Below are positions 1 to 8,589 of a stretch of DNA of 64,000 nt, piece after piece. The stretch is taken from the NCBI RefSeq assembly GCF_943734655.1, contig NC_071355.1, positions 191,405,939 to 191,469,938 of the forward strand. The letters are read 5' to 3'. Made by a program: the position numbers and the translations under genes. Below the pieces are notes generated by a model that saw nothing but the letters and a program-made list of their open reading frames with translations, did no database searches and was not told the DNA's origin. Numbering within the stretch: the first letter of the stretch is position 1; the number at the start of each line of letters is the position of its first letter. This stretch comes from Sabethes cyaneus (taxonomy: Eukaryota; Arthropoda; Insecta; Diptera; Culicidae).

Positions 1-124
1 GGTGGGGTCGTTGAAGAGAACTATTTTCATCGCATTCTCGTCCGGTATCCTTACGACGTGTCTGGACCACCGTAGCCTACCGACGTTCGTCAGATTGTAC
101 GATGTGAATGTCTCCAAGCAGTGC
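1..124 (-). pseudogene. RTE-clade retrotransposon copy A, C-terminal fragment
   Basis: Read on the minus strand this is the C-terminal tail of an RTE-type ORF2 (endonuclease plus reverse transcriptase). The tail region normally carries a RLRWAGHVxRMP-type motif, and the same DNA is present better preserved at 48.24-48.38 kb. The copy runs off the left edge of the window. It continues at 1177-1616 and 2273-2806, separated by two MITE insertions. The 120-residue open frame on the plus strand over this stretch is a shadow. The copy is non-functional here. Confidence 0.8.
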
Positions 125-1176
125 ACAATGGACAAAAGCAAGCTCGTAATCCCAAGTATTAGAAGACGCTGGTTTGGAATCTCACAATATACCTATTCTT
201 ATGTAAAAAATGCGGCAAATCGATTTTGCCAATTCACCCCCATATACTTAGATAACTTAATTAAAGCAATTAAAACTAACTCAAAGGCAAAAACAACCTT
301 CAATAGAAATGTTTATTTTATTATACTGAATAACTTCAGAGAACAGTTGAAAGCAATAAATTAATTGGATGCGGAGTTATTGTACAGAATTGATTTTTAA
401 GTGTATTTTTTAAATAAATCATTATATCTCGCAACTAGCAAAAGATAGATAGTTACTATATTCAGCAAAGTTGCTCATTTTAATGTGTTCTATAATTTTT
501 CTGAATAATAAAATTTTTTTGGACGAATTCAAAAAAACAAAAGTTTGTATCACCCTGATAGATGAATATGAGATTGCCTTGATAGTTTGAAAAGATGCGC
601 TGTATTGATAAACTTCTCCAAAGACACCATCGTTGAAAAATTACGATTTTTTACGCAACCGCAAAAGAACGTGTTTTTGTAGATCTAGGAGAGAATCAGG
701 CAAAACGGACCGATTGTGAATTCATCACGCTACTAAATCGACGACAAACAACTCTCCTGATGTCTTTCGAGTAAACTGGCACTATTCGAGTTTATCTCCC
801 TGTCTTTGAATAAGTTTTAATCGCTCTAATTAGGTTTTACTATGTATTTAGGGGTGAATTGGGCAAAATGGACTATACCTGCATTTCGCACAGTATGGAA
901 TGGATGGGATTTGATTCTTCTGATGTTTTTTACAAAATTTGGAAGCTATTTGAGTTCGTTTCATGGGAGGCAGATAAGTTTTAATACTGTTTAATTAGCT
1001 TTTATCATGATTTTTAGGGAAAATAGGGTAAAATGGACCTCTTCCCGAAGTCTGCGCAGGATGAAACCGTCACCAATCGATTTCCCGCATTTTTTGACAT
1101 AAAAATAGGTATCTTGTAAGATTCCAAATCAGCGGCTTCTAATACTTGGGATTACGAGCTCGTTTTTGCCCATTGT
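125..1176. mobile_element. Foldback MITE (1,052 bp) with 7-bp target duplication, inserted in RTE copy A
   Basis: The ends are long inverted repeats of about 100 bp starting ACAATGGRCAAAA. The left arm (125-240) matches the reverse complement of the right arm (about 1060-1176) with a few mismatches. The flanks carry GCAGTGC at 118-124 and again at 1177-1183. The related RTE at 48.36 kb reads straight through this point with one copy, so the 7 bp is a target-site duplication. Subterminal copies of a GGGTGAATTGGGCAAAA-like motif recur near 855 and 1020, and inverted near 225-240. There is no transposase ORF, so it is non-autonomous. The superfamily is not certain. Confidence 0.85.
361..665 (+). 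repeat. Dispersed repeat R, copy 1 (inside the 1.05-kb MITE)
   Basis: The segment from ATTATATCTCGCAAC to the stretch AAAGACACCATC is shared with 2960-3240, with 3700-3945 and partly with 11600-11672. Shared landmarks in order are a CAACYRGYAARAGATAGATAG block, ATTCAGCAAARTTGC, TATCACCCTRRTAG and AAGATGCGC. It is non-coding. It may be a solo internal part of another non-autonomous element that entered this MITE, or an old component of it. Confidence 0.65.
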
Positions 1177-1616
1177 GCAGTGCTTGTAGCTCGTGATTCA
1201 TACAACTCCATTACTCTCCGCTTTCAGTCTGTACTCTACCAAATACTGTCTGCAACACTTTCTAGAACTCTTTCTCGAGTTCGAACACGGCAATGGGGTG
1301 TATATCCACCGTGAGCAGCATCCCGGCTTCAGCTCCGTAAAGAACTACCGATCTTATCACGGTTTTGTACATTGTCAGCTTCGTACAGCGGCGATCGTAG
1401 CTTCTTCATCGTAGCATTTTGCGTCGCAGAGTTGGTGGCTAGGAGTTGGTTAAACTTGGTAAGAATTGTGTCTCTCATTTCGATACCCGCTCGTCGGATA
1501 ACCCCCTCAAGTGCGATGTTGAACAGCATGCAGGATAAGCCGTCACCTTGTCTCAAACTTGCTGTGTCCCGAAGGGACTCGAGAGTGTCTCCGAGATGCG
1601 CTCGTAAGGCGTGGTA
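1177..1616 (-). pseudogene. RTE copy A, reverse-transcriptase/thumb fragment with FADD box deleted
   Basis: The minus strand encodes LRQGDGLSCMLFNIALEG, the conserved RT block ahead of the catalytic FADD box. After a few residues (QLLATNSATQNATMKKL) the frame jumps to the downstream block that normally lies more than 100 residues later, so the FADD-containing palm segment is missing. The segment lies between the MITE ending at 1176 and the TA-flanked MITE starting at 1617, and is collinear with both neighbouring pieces of copy A. The 140-residue open frame on the plus strand is a shadow. This is a dead copy. Confidence 0.85.
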
Positions 1617-2272
1617 CACAAATTACGTAACGCAAAAAATCCGGATTTTTACCCCCTCCCTCCTCTATGTAACGATAAGTAACGCTTGGCATTACCACCC
1701 CCCCCCCCCCCCCTCCCCATTAAATTACGTAACGTTGGCCAAACCCCTTCCCCGCTTGGCATTGAAAAAAATTCACATAAATCGTATAATTTAAATAAAT
1801 AAATCAAAATCATGTTAAAAACAACAATCAGGCACTAATCCATGTTGAGGTCAATTGGTTTTCAACCACAACATTGTGTCGCCAGTAATAAATTGGACTT
1901 CCGGAAAAACGGCAAACGATTTTTCTTCCGTACCATACATTAAACCTAGTGTCGGAAGTAGTGCGCTATAGCAAATGAGACGTGCTATACAGCACACTAC
2001 TTCCGACTTCCGACAGGTTTAATGTAAGGTACGGAAGAAAAATCGTTTGCCGTTTTTTCAGAAGTCCAATTTTGTCCTGGATACACAATATTTGGAACTG
2101 TAGTAGGATCGTCTTCATCAGCTACAAACTGGAATTTTGAATTTGAATCTCCATCAGTCTAAATCAATTCACTGTTTCACACCATCAACATGTCCTTTCT
2201 TTGTTTTGAAGCTTTTTTTTGGTATTCATAATTTTGTTACGTAAGCGTAACAAAAGCGTTACGTAATTTGTG
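1617..2272. mobile_element. TA-flanked (mTA) MITE, 656 bp
   Basis: The terminal inverted repeats start CACAAATTACGTAACGC, and both ends are flanked by TA (1615-1616 and 2273-2274), the target duplication typical of the IS630-Tc1-mariner superfamily. Subterminal blocks hold a poly-C run near 1701-1713 and GTTACGTAACGT-like repeats. It interrupts RTE copy A: the RTE reading resumes at 2275. It has no ORF of its own and is non-autonomous. A second, palindromic element is nested inside it at 1870-2093. Confidence 0.85.
1870..2093. mobile_element. Near-perfect palindromic element nested in the mTA MITE
   Basis: The block AATTGGACTTCCGGAAAA at 1891 reappears inverted at about 2055-2072. The arms stay complementary through AAACGATTTTTCTTCCG and into CGGAAGTAGTG near the centre (around 1960-2010). 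The arms are roughly 90 bp each with a short centre, and weaker complementarity extends to 1870 and 2093. This is a foldback MITE, or the internal part of one. No clear target duplication could be assigned. Confidence 0.7.
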
Positions 2273-2806
2273 TACGAAGCCTAACACAAACTCGATCCAA
2301 TGTAAACCTGATCAGTCCCGTCAGTTTACGCGGAACACCGTGTTCTTGCATGATGCCATATAGGTGGTCTCGATCGACTGTATCGTATGCTGCTTTAAAA
2401 ATAATAAAGATGTGGTTCATGGACACGTTGCACTCCATACTCCAAATATAGTCCATAGTTGCCCGAGCCCCCATTAAGCCTGCCTGGTAAATCCCTACGA
2501 AACCATAGATATGAGAGAGTACTTTGTAGGTGGTTTTACCAGAGATATACCCTTCCTTTCATCAATTCCTCTGGTAGTTTCTCCTCCTACTAAATCTTGG
2601 AAATAACCCAGTGCTATTCCCAGCGTTTCTCGGTCATATTTATAAAGCTCTGCCGGTAGACGGTCCTTACTAACGGTTTTATTGGTCTTCAGTATCCCGA
2701 TTTCTCGTTTGACTTAATTGGAGATCAGATACAAGGACAGTGGTATCTTCCATGGACACTCCCAGGTTAACTTTCGATCCGCGTTCTTTTGCAATTTCGT
2801 CATTAG
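2273..2806 (-). pseudogene. RTE copy A, 5'-proximal RT fragment
   Basis: On the minus strand the frame at 2259-2474 contains FKAAYDTVDRDHLYGIMQEHG, the conserved RTE palm motif with its first catalytic aspartate region. The DNA up to about 2806 corresponds to the linker ahead of the RT domain (compare 49,320-49,490 in the 48-50 kb copy). Similarity stops near 2806, so the element is 5'-truncated, as usual for target-primed insertions. The frame is broken by stops and small indels. Confidence 0.8.
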
Positions 2807-3949
2807 GAGGGAATTATTTTTGAGAACATATACACTGAATTTTTCAGGTTTCCCCTAGGTACCACCTCTAGCTACGCCAATGCACAGTACTCAAATTTTG
2901 AAAAAACACGGACATTAGCAATTGGGTAAAAAATGCATAATTTTTCAAGGGTGGTGTCTTCGAAGAAGTTTAATAATAAAATGCTCCTGTTTGACACATC
3001 ATTATATTTCGCAACCGGTAAGAGATAGATAGTTACTATATTCAGCAAAATTGCTTATTTTAGTATGCTCTGCAACTTTTTGAAGAAAAAAATGTTTTTG
3101 TTACTTATTGAAAATAAACCAAAAGTTCGTATCACCCTAGTAGGTGAATTTCGGGTCACCATAATAGTGCAGAAAGATGCGCAATATTTTATTATTAAAC
3201 TTCTCCAAAGACACTATGCTTCAAAAATAACTCATTTTTGCGTTATAGCGAACTATTGTGATTTTGGTGATTTCATTACAGTGATACAAATTTTCGTTTA
3301 TTTAAATGCGTTCAAAAAGGTATGGTGTCTTCAGCAAAGTTGTAGAACACATTAAAATAAGCCACTTTGTTAAACACTGTAACACTCTATCTCTTTCGCT
3401 TAACGAGCTATAAAAAAAAATTTCAAAAAATAGCACATTTTTCAATTGATTTTTCTGAGATTCCTTTGGAGTGCTCCTGATGGAAATATTTTTTTTTTTT
3501 TTTGATAAATTAAATATAGTACTTTCACCTAATGGTTGTCTGGTTTGTACAAAGCTGCCCGAAATTGAAAAAAAATTGGAATATTGCAAATCTTTTTTTT
3601 TAGTTATTTTATAACTTATTAAATATGCGTCCTAGCGACAAACAGTCGTCAGAGAAAATGCGTATTTTAGCATACTGAACTTTGTAGAACACTCAAAAGC
3701 AGTAAAAAAATCGTGTGCAAAGTTATTGAGTATAATTGATTTTTAAGCGCACCTTTTTAACACTTCATTATATTTCTCAACCGGTAAGAGATTTAGCAAG
3801 GTTGCGTATTTTAGTATGTGCAACTTTTTCAAAAAAAAATTTTTTTGAAGTTATCTAAAATAATAAAAGCTTATATCACCGTAATAGGTGAATTCACGGT
3901 CACCCTAATAGTGCAGAAAGATGCGCTATATTTTAGATTATTTTTAAAG
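2807..3949 (+). repeat. Dispersed repeat R, two further copies (about 2938-3600 and 3600-3949)
   Basis: The region is AT-rich and non-coding. Two copies of repeat R are recognisable: one from about 2960 (CAACCGGTAAGAGATAGATAG through AAAGATGCGC to CTCCAAAGACAC) and one from about 3715 (same landmarks to 3945). Between them the sequence extends with a GTCTTCAGCAAAGTTG block at about 3330. Short open frames in this stretch are repeat-derived and not convincing genes. The second copy ends at a 17-bp C run (3960-3976). Confidence 0.65.
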
Positions 3950-4035
3950 TTTTTGTCAACCCCCCCCCCCCCCCCCTTTCCAATTGGCATGAAAAATCGG
4001 GGGCAAAAAAAGAATCTGTTAGATAGAAGTCAAAA

Positions 4036-4870
4036 TCTACATATATAAATGAAATGCTGTTCGTGTGTCCGGTATAGATTCGCAAACCGCTTGACGGATT
4101 TTGACGAAACTTGGCATACACATTGCGTATGATGTGAGGAATGTTGTTAGGATGGTTTGAGACCCCTCGCCCATCTAGAAGGGGGGGGCTTCCATACAAA
4201 TGGAACAAAAATTTTTTCATAACACGGGAAATAATCACGCAAATGGAACCAAATGTGAAGGTTTTCGGAGGCAGAAATTTTGTCTACGGTAAATTGAGAT
4301 CCCTCCTTCCTCTAAGAGGGTGGGCTTCCATATAAATAAAACAAAAATTTCCTCATAGCTTGACTATTAATCAAGCAAATAGAACCAAATATGCATGTGG
4401 GGGTTTCTAGAGACAGGATTTTTTTCTATGGTTGTTTGAGACCCCTCCCCCTCTAGAAGGAGGGGCTCCCATTTAAATGAAACACAAATTTCTCTATAAC
4501 TCGGCAACTAATCTAGCAAATGGAACCAAATTTGGCATGTGAAGGATTTTGGAGGCAGAATTTTTTTCTATGGTAGATTGAGAAACCTCCTTCCTCTAAG
4601 AGACTCTCATACAAATAAAACACAAATTTCCTCATAACTTGACTATTAATCAAGCAAATGAATTTGGGGATTACTGGATGCAAAATTTTTTTCTATCGCG
4701 GATTGAGCCCCTCTCCCCTCTAGAAGAGAGAAGAGCTCTCATACAAATTAAACAGAATTTTTTGCAATATTCAAAAAGTAATCGAACTCGCGAGTATTGC
4801 TGTCCATACTTAAATATAAAAAAAATTTGGAACAAAATTGTTAAGAATAAATCGGCGAAGCCTAGATAAT
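4036..4870 (+). mobile_element. Helitron-like element, 5' terminus plus ~140-bp minisatellite units
   Basis: It starts TCTACATATATAAATGAAA directly after an A. That matches the TC-type 5' terminus of many insect Helitrons, and it is followed by the CGCTTGACGGATTTTGACG-type subterminal block. About four tandem units of 135-140 bp follow, each with a C/G run, CATACAAATG, a CTCATAACTYG block and GGAACCAAAT. The same unit, inverted, fills the elements at 31,974-34,547 and 35,477-37,774. The 3' end is not resolved. A CTAG at 4862-4865 is followed by A rather than T, so it is only a weak candidate. There is no Rep/helicase ORF, so it is non-autonomous. Confidence 0.65.
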
Positions 4871-4879
4871 GGGTCAACT

Positions 4880-5450
4880 TAAATGAAAGTAAAATAATAT
4901 AATACTTATTTTAAAAACAAAATTGCAGAGAAAATACATTGTTGAAATGAAAATATGAAGAAAATAATATTGAGATTACTCTAAGTTTATGGTTTCTGAC
5001 CAATTTTCATCTAATTTCAAGCGATTTGCACTGATATTTTATTACGATTTTGCCAACATTACCATTTTAAGGGTTGGTAATAAAATCCAAATTGTTACGT
5101 TGGACTTGCTGCTCGAGTCACAAATGCTGTTACGTTGGATTAGAAATTTGCGGCATGATTTGGGAATATCTGGGTTTGTAAAAAAGAAAGCTCTTGGTTG
5201 CAAGTTTACAATTAATCAAATCTTCAGCATTATGCATCTACCCCCTTTTTAGAATGGCGTAGCTATACGCGCGCCGGGTTCTCTGGTATTTTTATAAAAT
5301 CAATTGTCTGCGGGCTCTACCTATAGCCCAAAAAACTCGAAAAATGAGTATCAACGCTTCTGACACGGAACAAAAATGGAAATTTCAAACAACGGATTTT
5401 CCGAAAATCGACAAGAAACATTTTAATTCGATTTCGTCTTTCTTTTCGTA
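4880..5450. other. No gene recognised
   Basis: AT-rich sequence. An 87-residue open frame at 4989-5252 has no recognisable motif and no supporting signal. Two near copies of TTACGTTGGAYTTG lie at about 5096 and 5133. Nothing else stands out. Confidence 0.5.
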
Positions 5451-5690
5451 ATTTTATGCATGGAAAATAATAACGGATACCTAAAAAGTAGGAATAGATT
5501 TAATTTTCACGCTTAAACTTTAATGCTAAAATGCTAAAACGTAAAAATGCTAAAAACGCAGTTTCTTTTTGCTCGATTAAAAAAATCTCTATGTTTCACC
5601 TCCCCCCCCCCCCCCCTTCAGTTGGCCAACACCGGAAGTACAAAAACTTTTTTAAATATTTGTAATGGCCTTACTCCTAAAAGTGCCATT
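5450..5690 (+). repeat. Dispersed repeat S (empty-site copy)
   Basis: Shared with 31,790-31,973 plus 34,548-34,566. Both contain CTTTTCGTA, GGAAAATAATAACG, a C-rich run, AACRCCGGAAG and ACAAAAACTTT. Here the sequence continues directly from AAATA into TTTGTAATGGCCTTA. In the 31.8-kb copy a Helitron-like element sits exactly between that A and T. This copy therefore shows the pre-insertion site. Confidence 0.75.
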
Positions 5691-6144
5691 TTTTTATAAA
5701 AGTCAAATGTGCGACCCCTAAATCGCGTTAACCAATGTTGACGCCATATAAAAGTTTTACTGTGACACCCTAATCTATCATTTTAGGGGTGAGACCCCGG
5801 GTTTTCTGACATAGTGCTATTTTGGGACACTCTAATGATTATACGCGGTCATGACGCGAACGTCGGTAACGCGCTGCACTGCAAATGAAGAGTAGTCATA
5901 CAAAAATAACATCGTCATATTGGGAAGTGTGTGACGCGTATACGGAGAATGATAAAATTGAGAGAATAAAACAAATCTAGTTATTGCGACATTTGCCCCT
6001 ATTTAAACTACCACGATTTACACGATTATTACAGTCAGTCATCACAAATAATGAAGTAAAAAAGAAGGGCAAGAAGGAAAAAGAAATCAAATACATAAGT
6101 TGATTGAACTAAAAGCCACTCTAGTGTCAGATTAACAGTTTAAA
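5690..6144. other. No gene recognised
   Basis: Non-coding. Contains two short related blocks built on GACCCCTAAA and GGGGTGAGACCCC (about 5710 and 5785) and a CpG-rich patch (ACGCGGTCATGACGCG, about 5843-5858). No element ends could be assigned. Confidence 0.45.
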
Positions 6145-6640
6145 ATGCGGTATGTTTCATTAAATGATTATAAAAGTAGTCTAGATAGTTATAAAAGAGG
6201 CAATATTAGACTACCTAATATAACGGGCGTCAGCAGTTTAGTTAGTAAAACATTCGGGTACCAACCGAAAGAGCGTGCGTGTGCACTCCTTCTGACGTTG
6301 CACAACCCGTTGTATTTTTGGTCTATATCGAAATTTTCCAGTTCATCCAAATTCGCATCAGACACTTCCTCCTTTACCAAGAAGCGATGCGCTAGTAATA
6401 AGGTTTGGCAAGGTGACGTCACGAATGAACCGGAATGAACGCAATTCACCCATTTGACATCCACTCGTGGTTTGTTTACTATTTGTTAGGCGAACGCGAT
6501 ATGCATAAATTGGAGTTTGACGTTTTAAAAGCGTATTATCCAGCAGTGTCGCCCTCCAAACTACTCGGAATGTCAAAGAAGTGAGGTTATGCTCGCCCGT
6601 GCAAAACCTTATACGCCAAGACCCATTGACGTACATGTTC
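6145..6640. other. Unassigned segment with overlapping open frames on both strands
   Basis: A 97-residue frame on the plus strand (6145-6438) overlaps 91- and 92-residue frames on the minus strand (6189-6464 and 6358-6636). None contains a motif I recognise. A perfect TGACGTCA palindrome (CRE-like) lies at 6414-6421. Openness on both strands suggests composition rather than coding. It could be an unrecognised repeat or a gene-edge fragment. I assign no function. Confidence 0.3.
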
Positions 6641-6767
6641 TTTTATTTACTAGTTGAAGACGAGTAGATTGGCGGTACAGTGAAGTCAATAGCTGCCATT
6701 TTAAAATGCTAATTATAAGCCCGTTTTTCTTGCAATAAACAACAAATACATCCTAGAGTCTTTGGAA
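6640..6767. other. No feature seen
   Basis: Short AT-rich stretch between the unassigned open frames and the Jockey-like relic. Nothing recognised. Confidence 0.4.
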
Positions 6768-6988
6768 CTGTCTAAAGGCATCAACAAGATTGACTACCAA
6801 CTATAATTTTAGATCGTCGGCATAGCGGCCTGCTTCAAACAGCGAAGTTATATGATTAAAAAACAACACGAGTAAGAGAAGTTGCTACCTTGAGGAACGC
6901 TATGGGATAGAACTCTATGGTATAATTATGAACTGCGCCATTTAGTAAATTTCCGTTACGCACCAGATCGCGAAATTATCTGAAGCAA
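6768..6988 (-). pseudogene. Jockey-like non-LTR reverse transcriptase, 3' part
   Basis: Translated on the minus strand with frameshifts, the stretch gives RDLVRNGNLLNGAVHNYT, then SVPQGSN, then YADDLK. These are the RT blocks in their normal order, and YADD carries two catalytic aspartates. Spacing is shortened and there are at least two frame changes. It continues at 7370-7508 beyond a TA-flanked MITE. The pattern fits the Jockey/CR1 group better than RTE (VPQGSN and YADD rather than LRQGD and FADD). Confidence 0.75.
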
Positions 6989-6990
6989 TA

Positions 6991-7367
6991 CCCAGCTAGC
7001 ATTTTCATATGTTTAAAAACGATAAAAATCAGCATTACGTACAGATATACATGCTAATAAATCGTTTTTGATGCGCAAAATTGGCATATCCGTACTATTT
7101 TGGAGGCGATATACGTGATTACGAATAATTTTGAGCGTTACGACTGTATAAGTATTTATATACGATAATATCCGATTAAGCGCGAGTCGCTCCGTAGTAC
7201 TATACGATTTTGTGCTGAAAATCGTATGTATGTCAGTTTATTATCATTATATACGATAGAAAATCAACTTGGTCCCACTTTATCCAGCTTTAGTTACGAT
7301 TTCGAATTTGTTACGAGATATTTATGATAATTTTCGAACATTGATATACGAGTTGGTTCTAGCTGGC
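6991..7367. mobile_element. TA-flanked MITE, 377 bp, splitting a Jockey-like RT
   Basis: The ends read CCCAGCTAGCATTTTCATAT and, inverted, GCCAGCTAGAAC. TA flanks both sides (6989-6990 and 7368-7369). The interior is rich in ATACGATTTT-type motifs in both orientations, for example around 7140-7260. Removing it rejoins the RT relic on either side. It has no ORF. Confidence 0.75.
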
Positions 7368-7369
7368 TA

Positions 7370-7508
7370 TGTTATTTTGCAAAAATCAAATGATACTTTC
7401 AAACCCCTGTAGATTACGTCAGTTTGTGCTTTTTGTTCCATATATTTATGCAAGTCGATATGAAATCCAGCAGACTCGTGTTCACAGCTCGATCGGACAA
7501 AAACCCAT
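7370..7508 (-). pseudogene. Jockey-like reverse transcriptase, 5' part
   Basis: On the minus strand, starting near 7505, the reading is FLSDRAVNTSLLDFIS, followed after a frame change by MEQKAQTDVIY and LKVSFD. These correspond to the fingers block and the first palm block (normally a TDLKAAFD-type motif) of Jockey-type RTs. It is collinear with 6768-6988 once the MITE is removed. The open frames are broken. Confidence 0.7.
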
Positions 7509-7509
7509 T

Positions 7510-8310
7510 AAATGCTAAAAAATATTCAAGTAATCCAGAAAAAAATGATATGATATAATGTCGTCAAATGTAGCATGCAAAACATAATAATGAAAAGGCA
7601 AAGTTACACCAAATTAAATTAAATTTAATAAGTGAATGTTGAAAATGTACGTTGCTATCGACCTAAATCGGTGATAGTAATTTTTAATACCTGGTAGTAG
7701 TTACCTTATGGCATTTGGCTTCAAACCAGTTAGACCTAGATCACGCAATATAATCATTAACATTTCATTATAGCACGGTTTGATTAAGCTAAAACATCAA
7801 AGTGCTGACAACGGTACTCCTAATTTAATGAATAAACACCGAGACGGATATCTCATTTACAATCCTCATCAAAAATTCCGGTGCTTGCTTGAGTAAATGA
7901 ACTTTACTTTGACTTTACATGCGGTCTGGTTGGATGTGACTATTTCGGTTGCATTGTCCTCGCCTCGTCTGAGATGCACCCTTCTGTCCCTTCTACCGCA
8001 GGGCTTCCCCGTGACGACGACGAGCAAAAAGCTCCGTTCGTTGGTTGGTAGGAAAATTTAAGACAATACAAAAACCTATCCAGGGGGCGGCAGAATGAAA
8101 AGCAGTCTCTCGCGTGCTCATATGTGAGCTCATGTGTGGTGCTCCGTCATCGTCGACCTGTCGTCATGTTTTCCACCAACACTGTCCTTACACGCGAAAA
8201 TGGCCGATGCGCCATCGTATAATATTTACAGTTTATAATATAACAGTCTATTAACAGCTTAAATATATTATCAAAGAGTTTTTAGATATATAAAAGTTTA
8301 TTACAGCTCA
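7510..8310. other. No gene recognised; GC-richer patch at 7920-8180
   Basis: AT-rich sequence with a block of higher GC around 7920-8180 (CTCGCCTCGTCTGAG, GACGACGACGAGC). No RNA gene and no element ends were seen. It looks like single-copy intergenic or intronic DNA. Confidence 0.4.
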
Positions 8311-8314
8311 TTCT

Positions 8315-8581
8315 TTGATTCATTTAAAATTTAAGTCGTTTTGGTCAATTTTGCACACAAAAACCGAACAGTCTGTGCACTTCGAGCGAACCAAAATCGA
8401 GTTAATTCTGTCCCACAGCTCGTCGTACGACACCATAGCCGACCGTTACCGACCAAAGCGCGATGTTATTAAATATGACATTTATACATTCAGGGTAAAA
8501 AAGAAAGAACACAGAGCAGAATTATGTTATGGCATTGTTAGACTCCGACGTCCGTTTCGGTGTCTGCGAAGTGAATCGTAA
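8315..8581 (+). other. 88-residue open frame of unknown status
   Basis: A frame starting MIHLKFKSFWSIL, lysine/arginine-rich toward the end. No domain, signal peptide or membrane segment can be seen. There is no codon-usage or context support and no obvious splice signals tying it to neighbours. It is most likely a chance ORF, and is listed because it is the only plus-strand frame in this gene-poor stretch. Confidence 0.15.
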
Positions 8582-8589
8582 ATACCATT

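Noticed and set aside
1372..1794. 140-residue plus-strand frame
   Set aside because: It is antisense to RTE copy A and runs into the TA-flanked MITE.
4862..4865. CTAG as the 3' end of the 4-kb Helitron-like element
   Set aside because: It is followed by A rather than T, and the upstream sequence does not match the 3' ends at 31,974 or 35,477.
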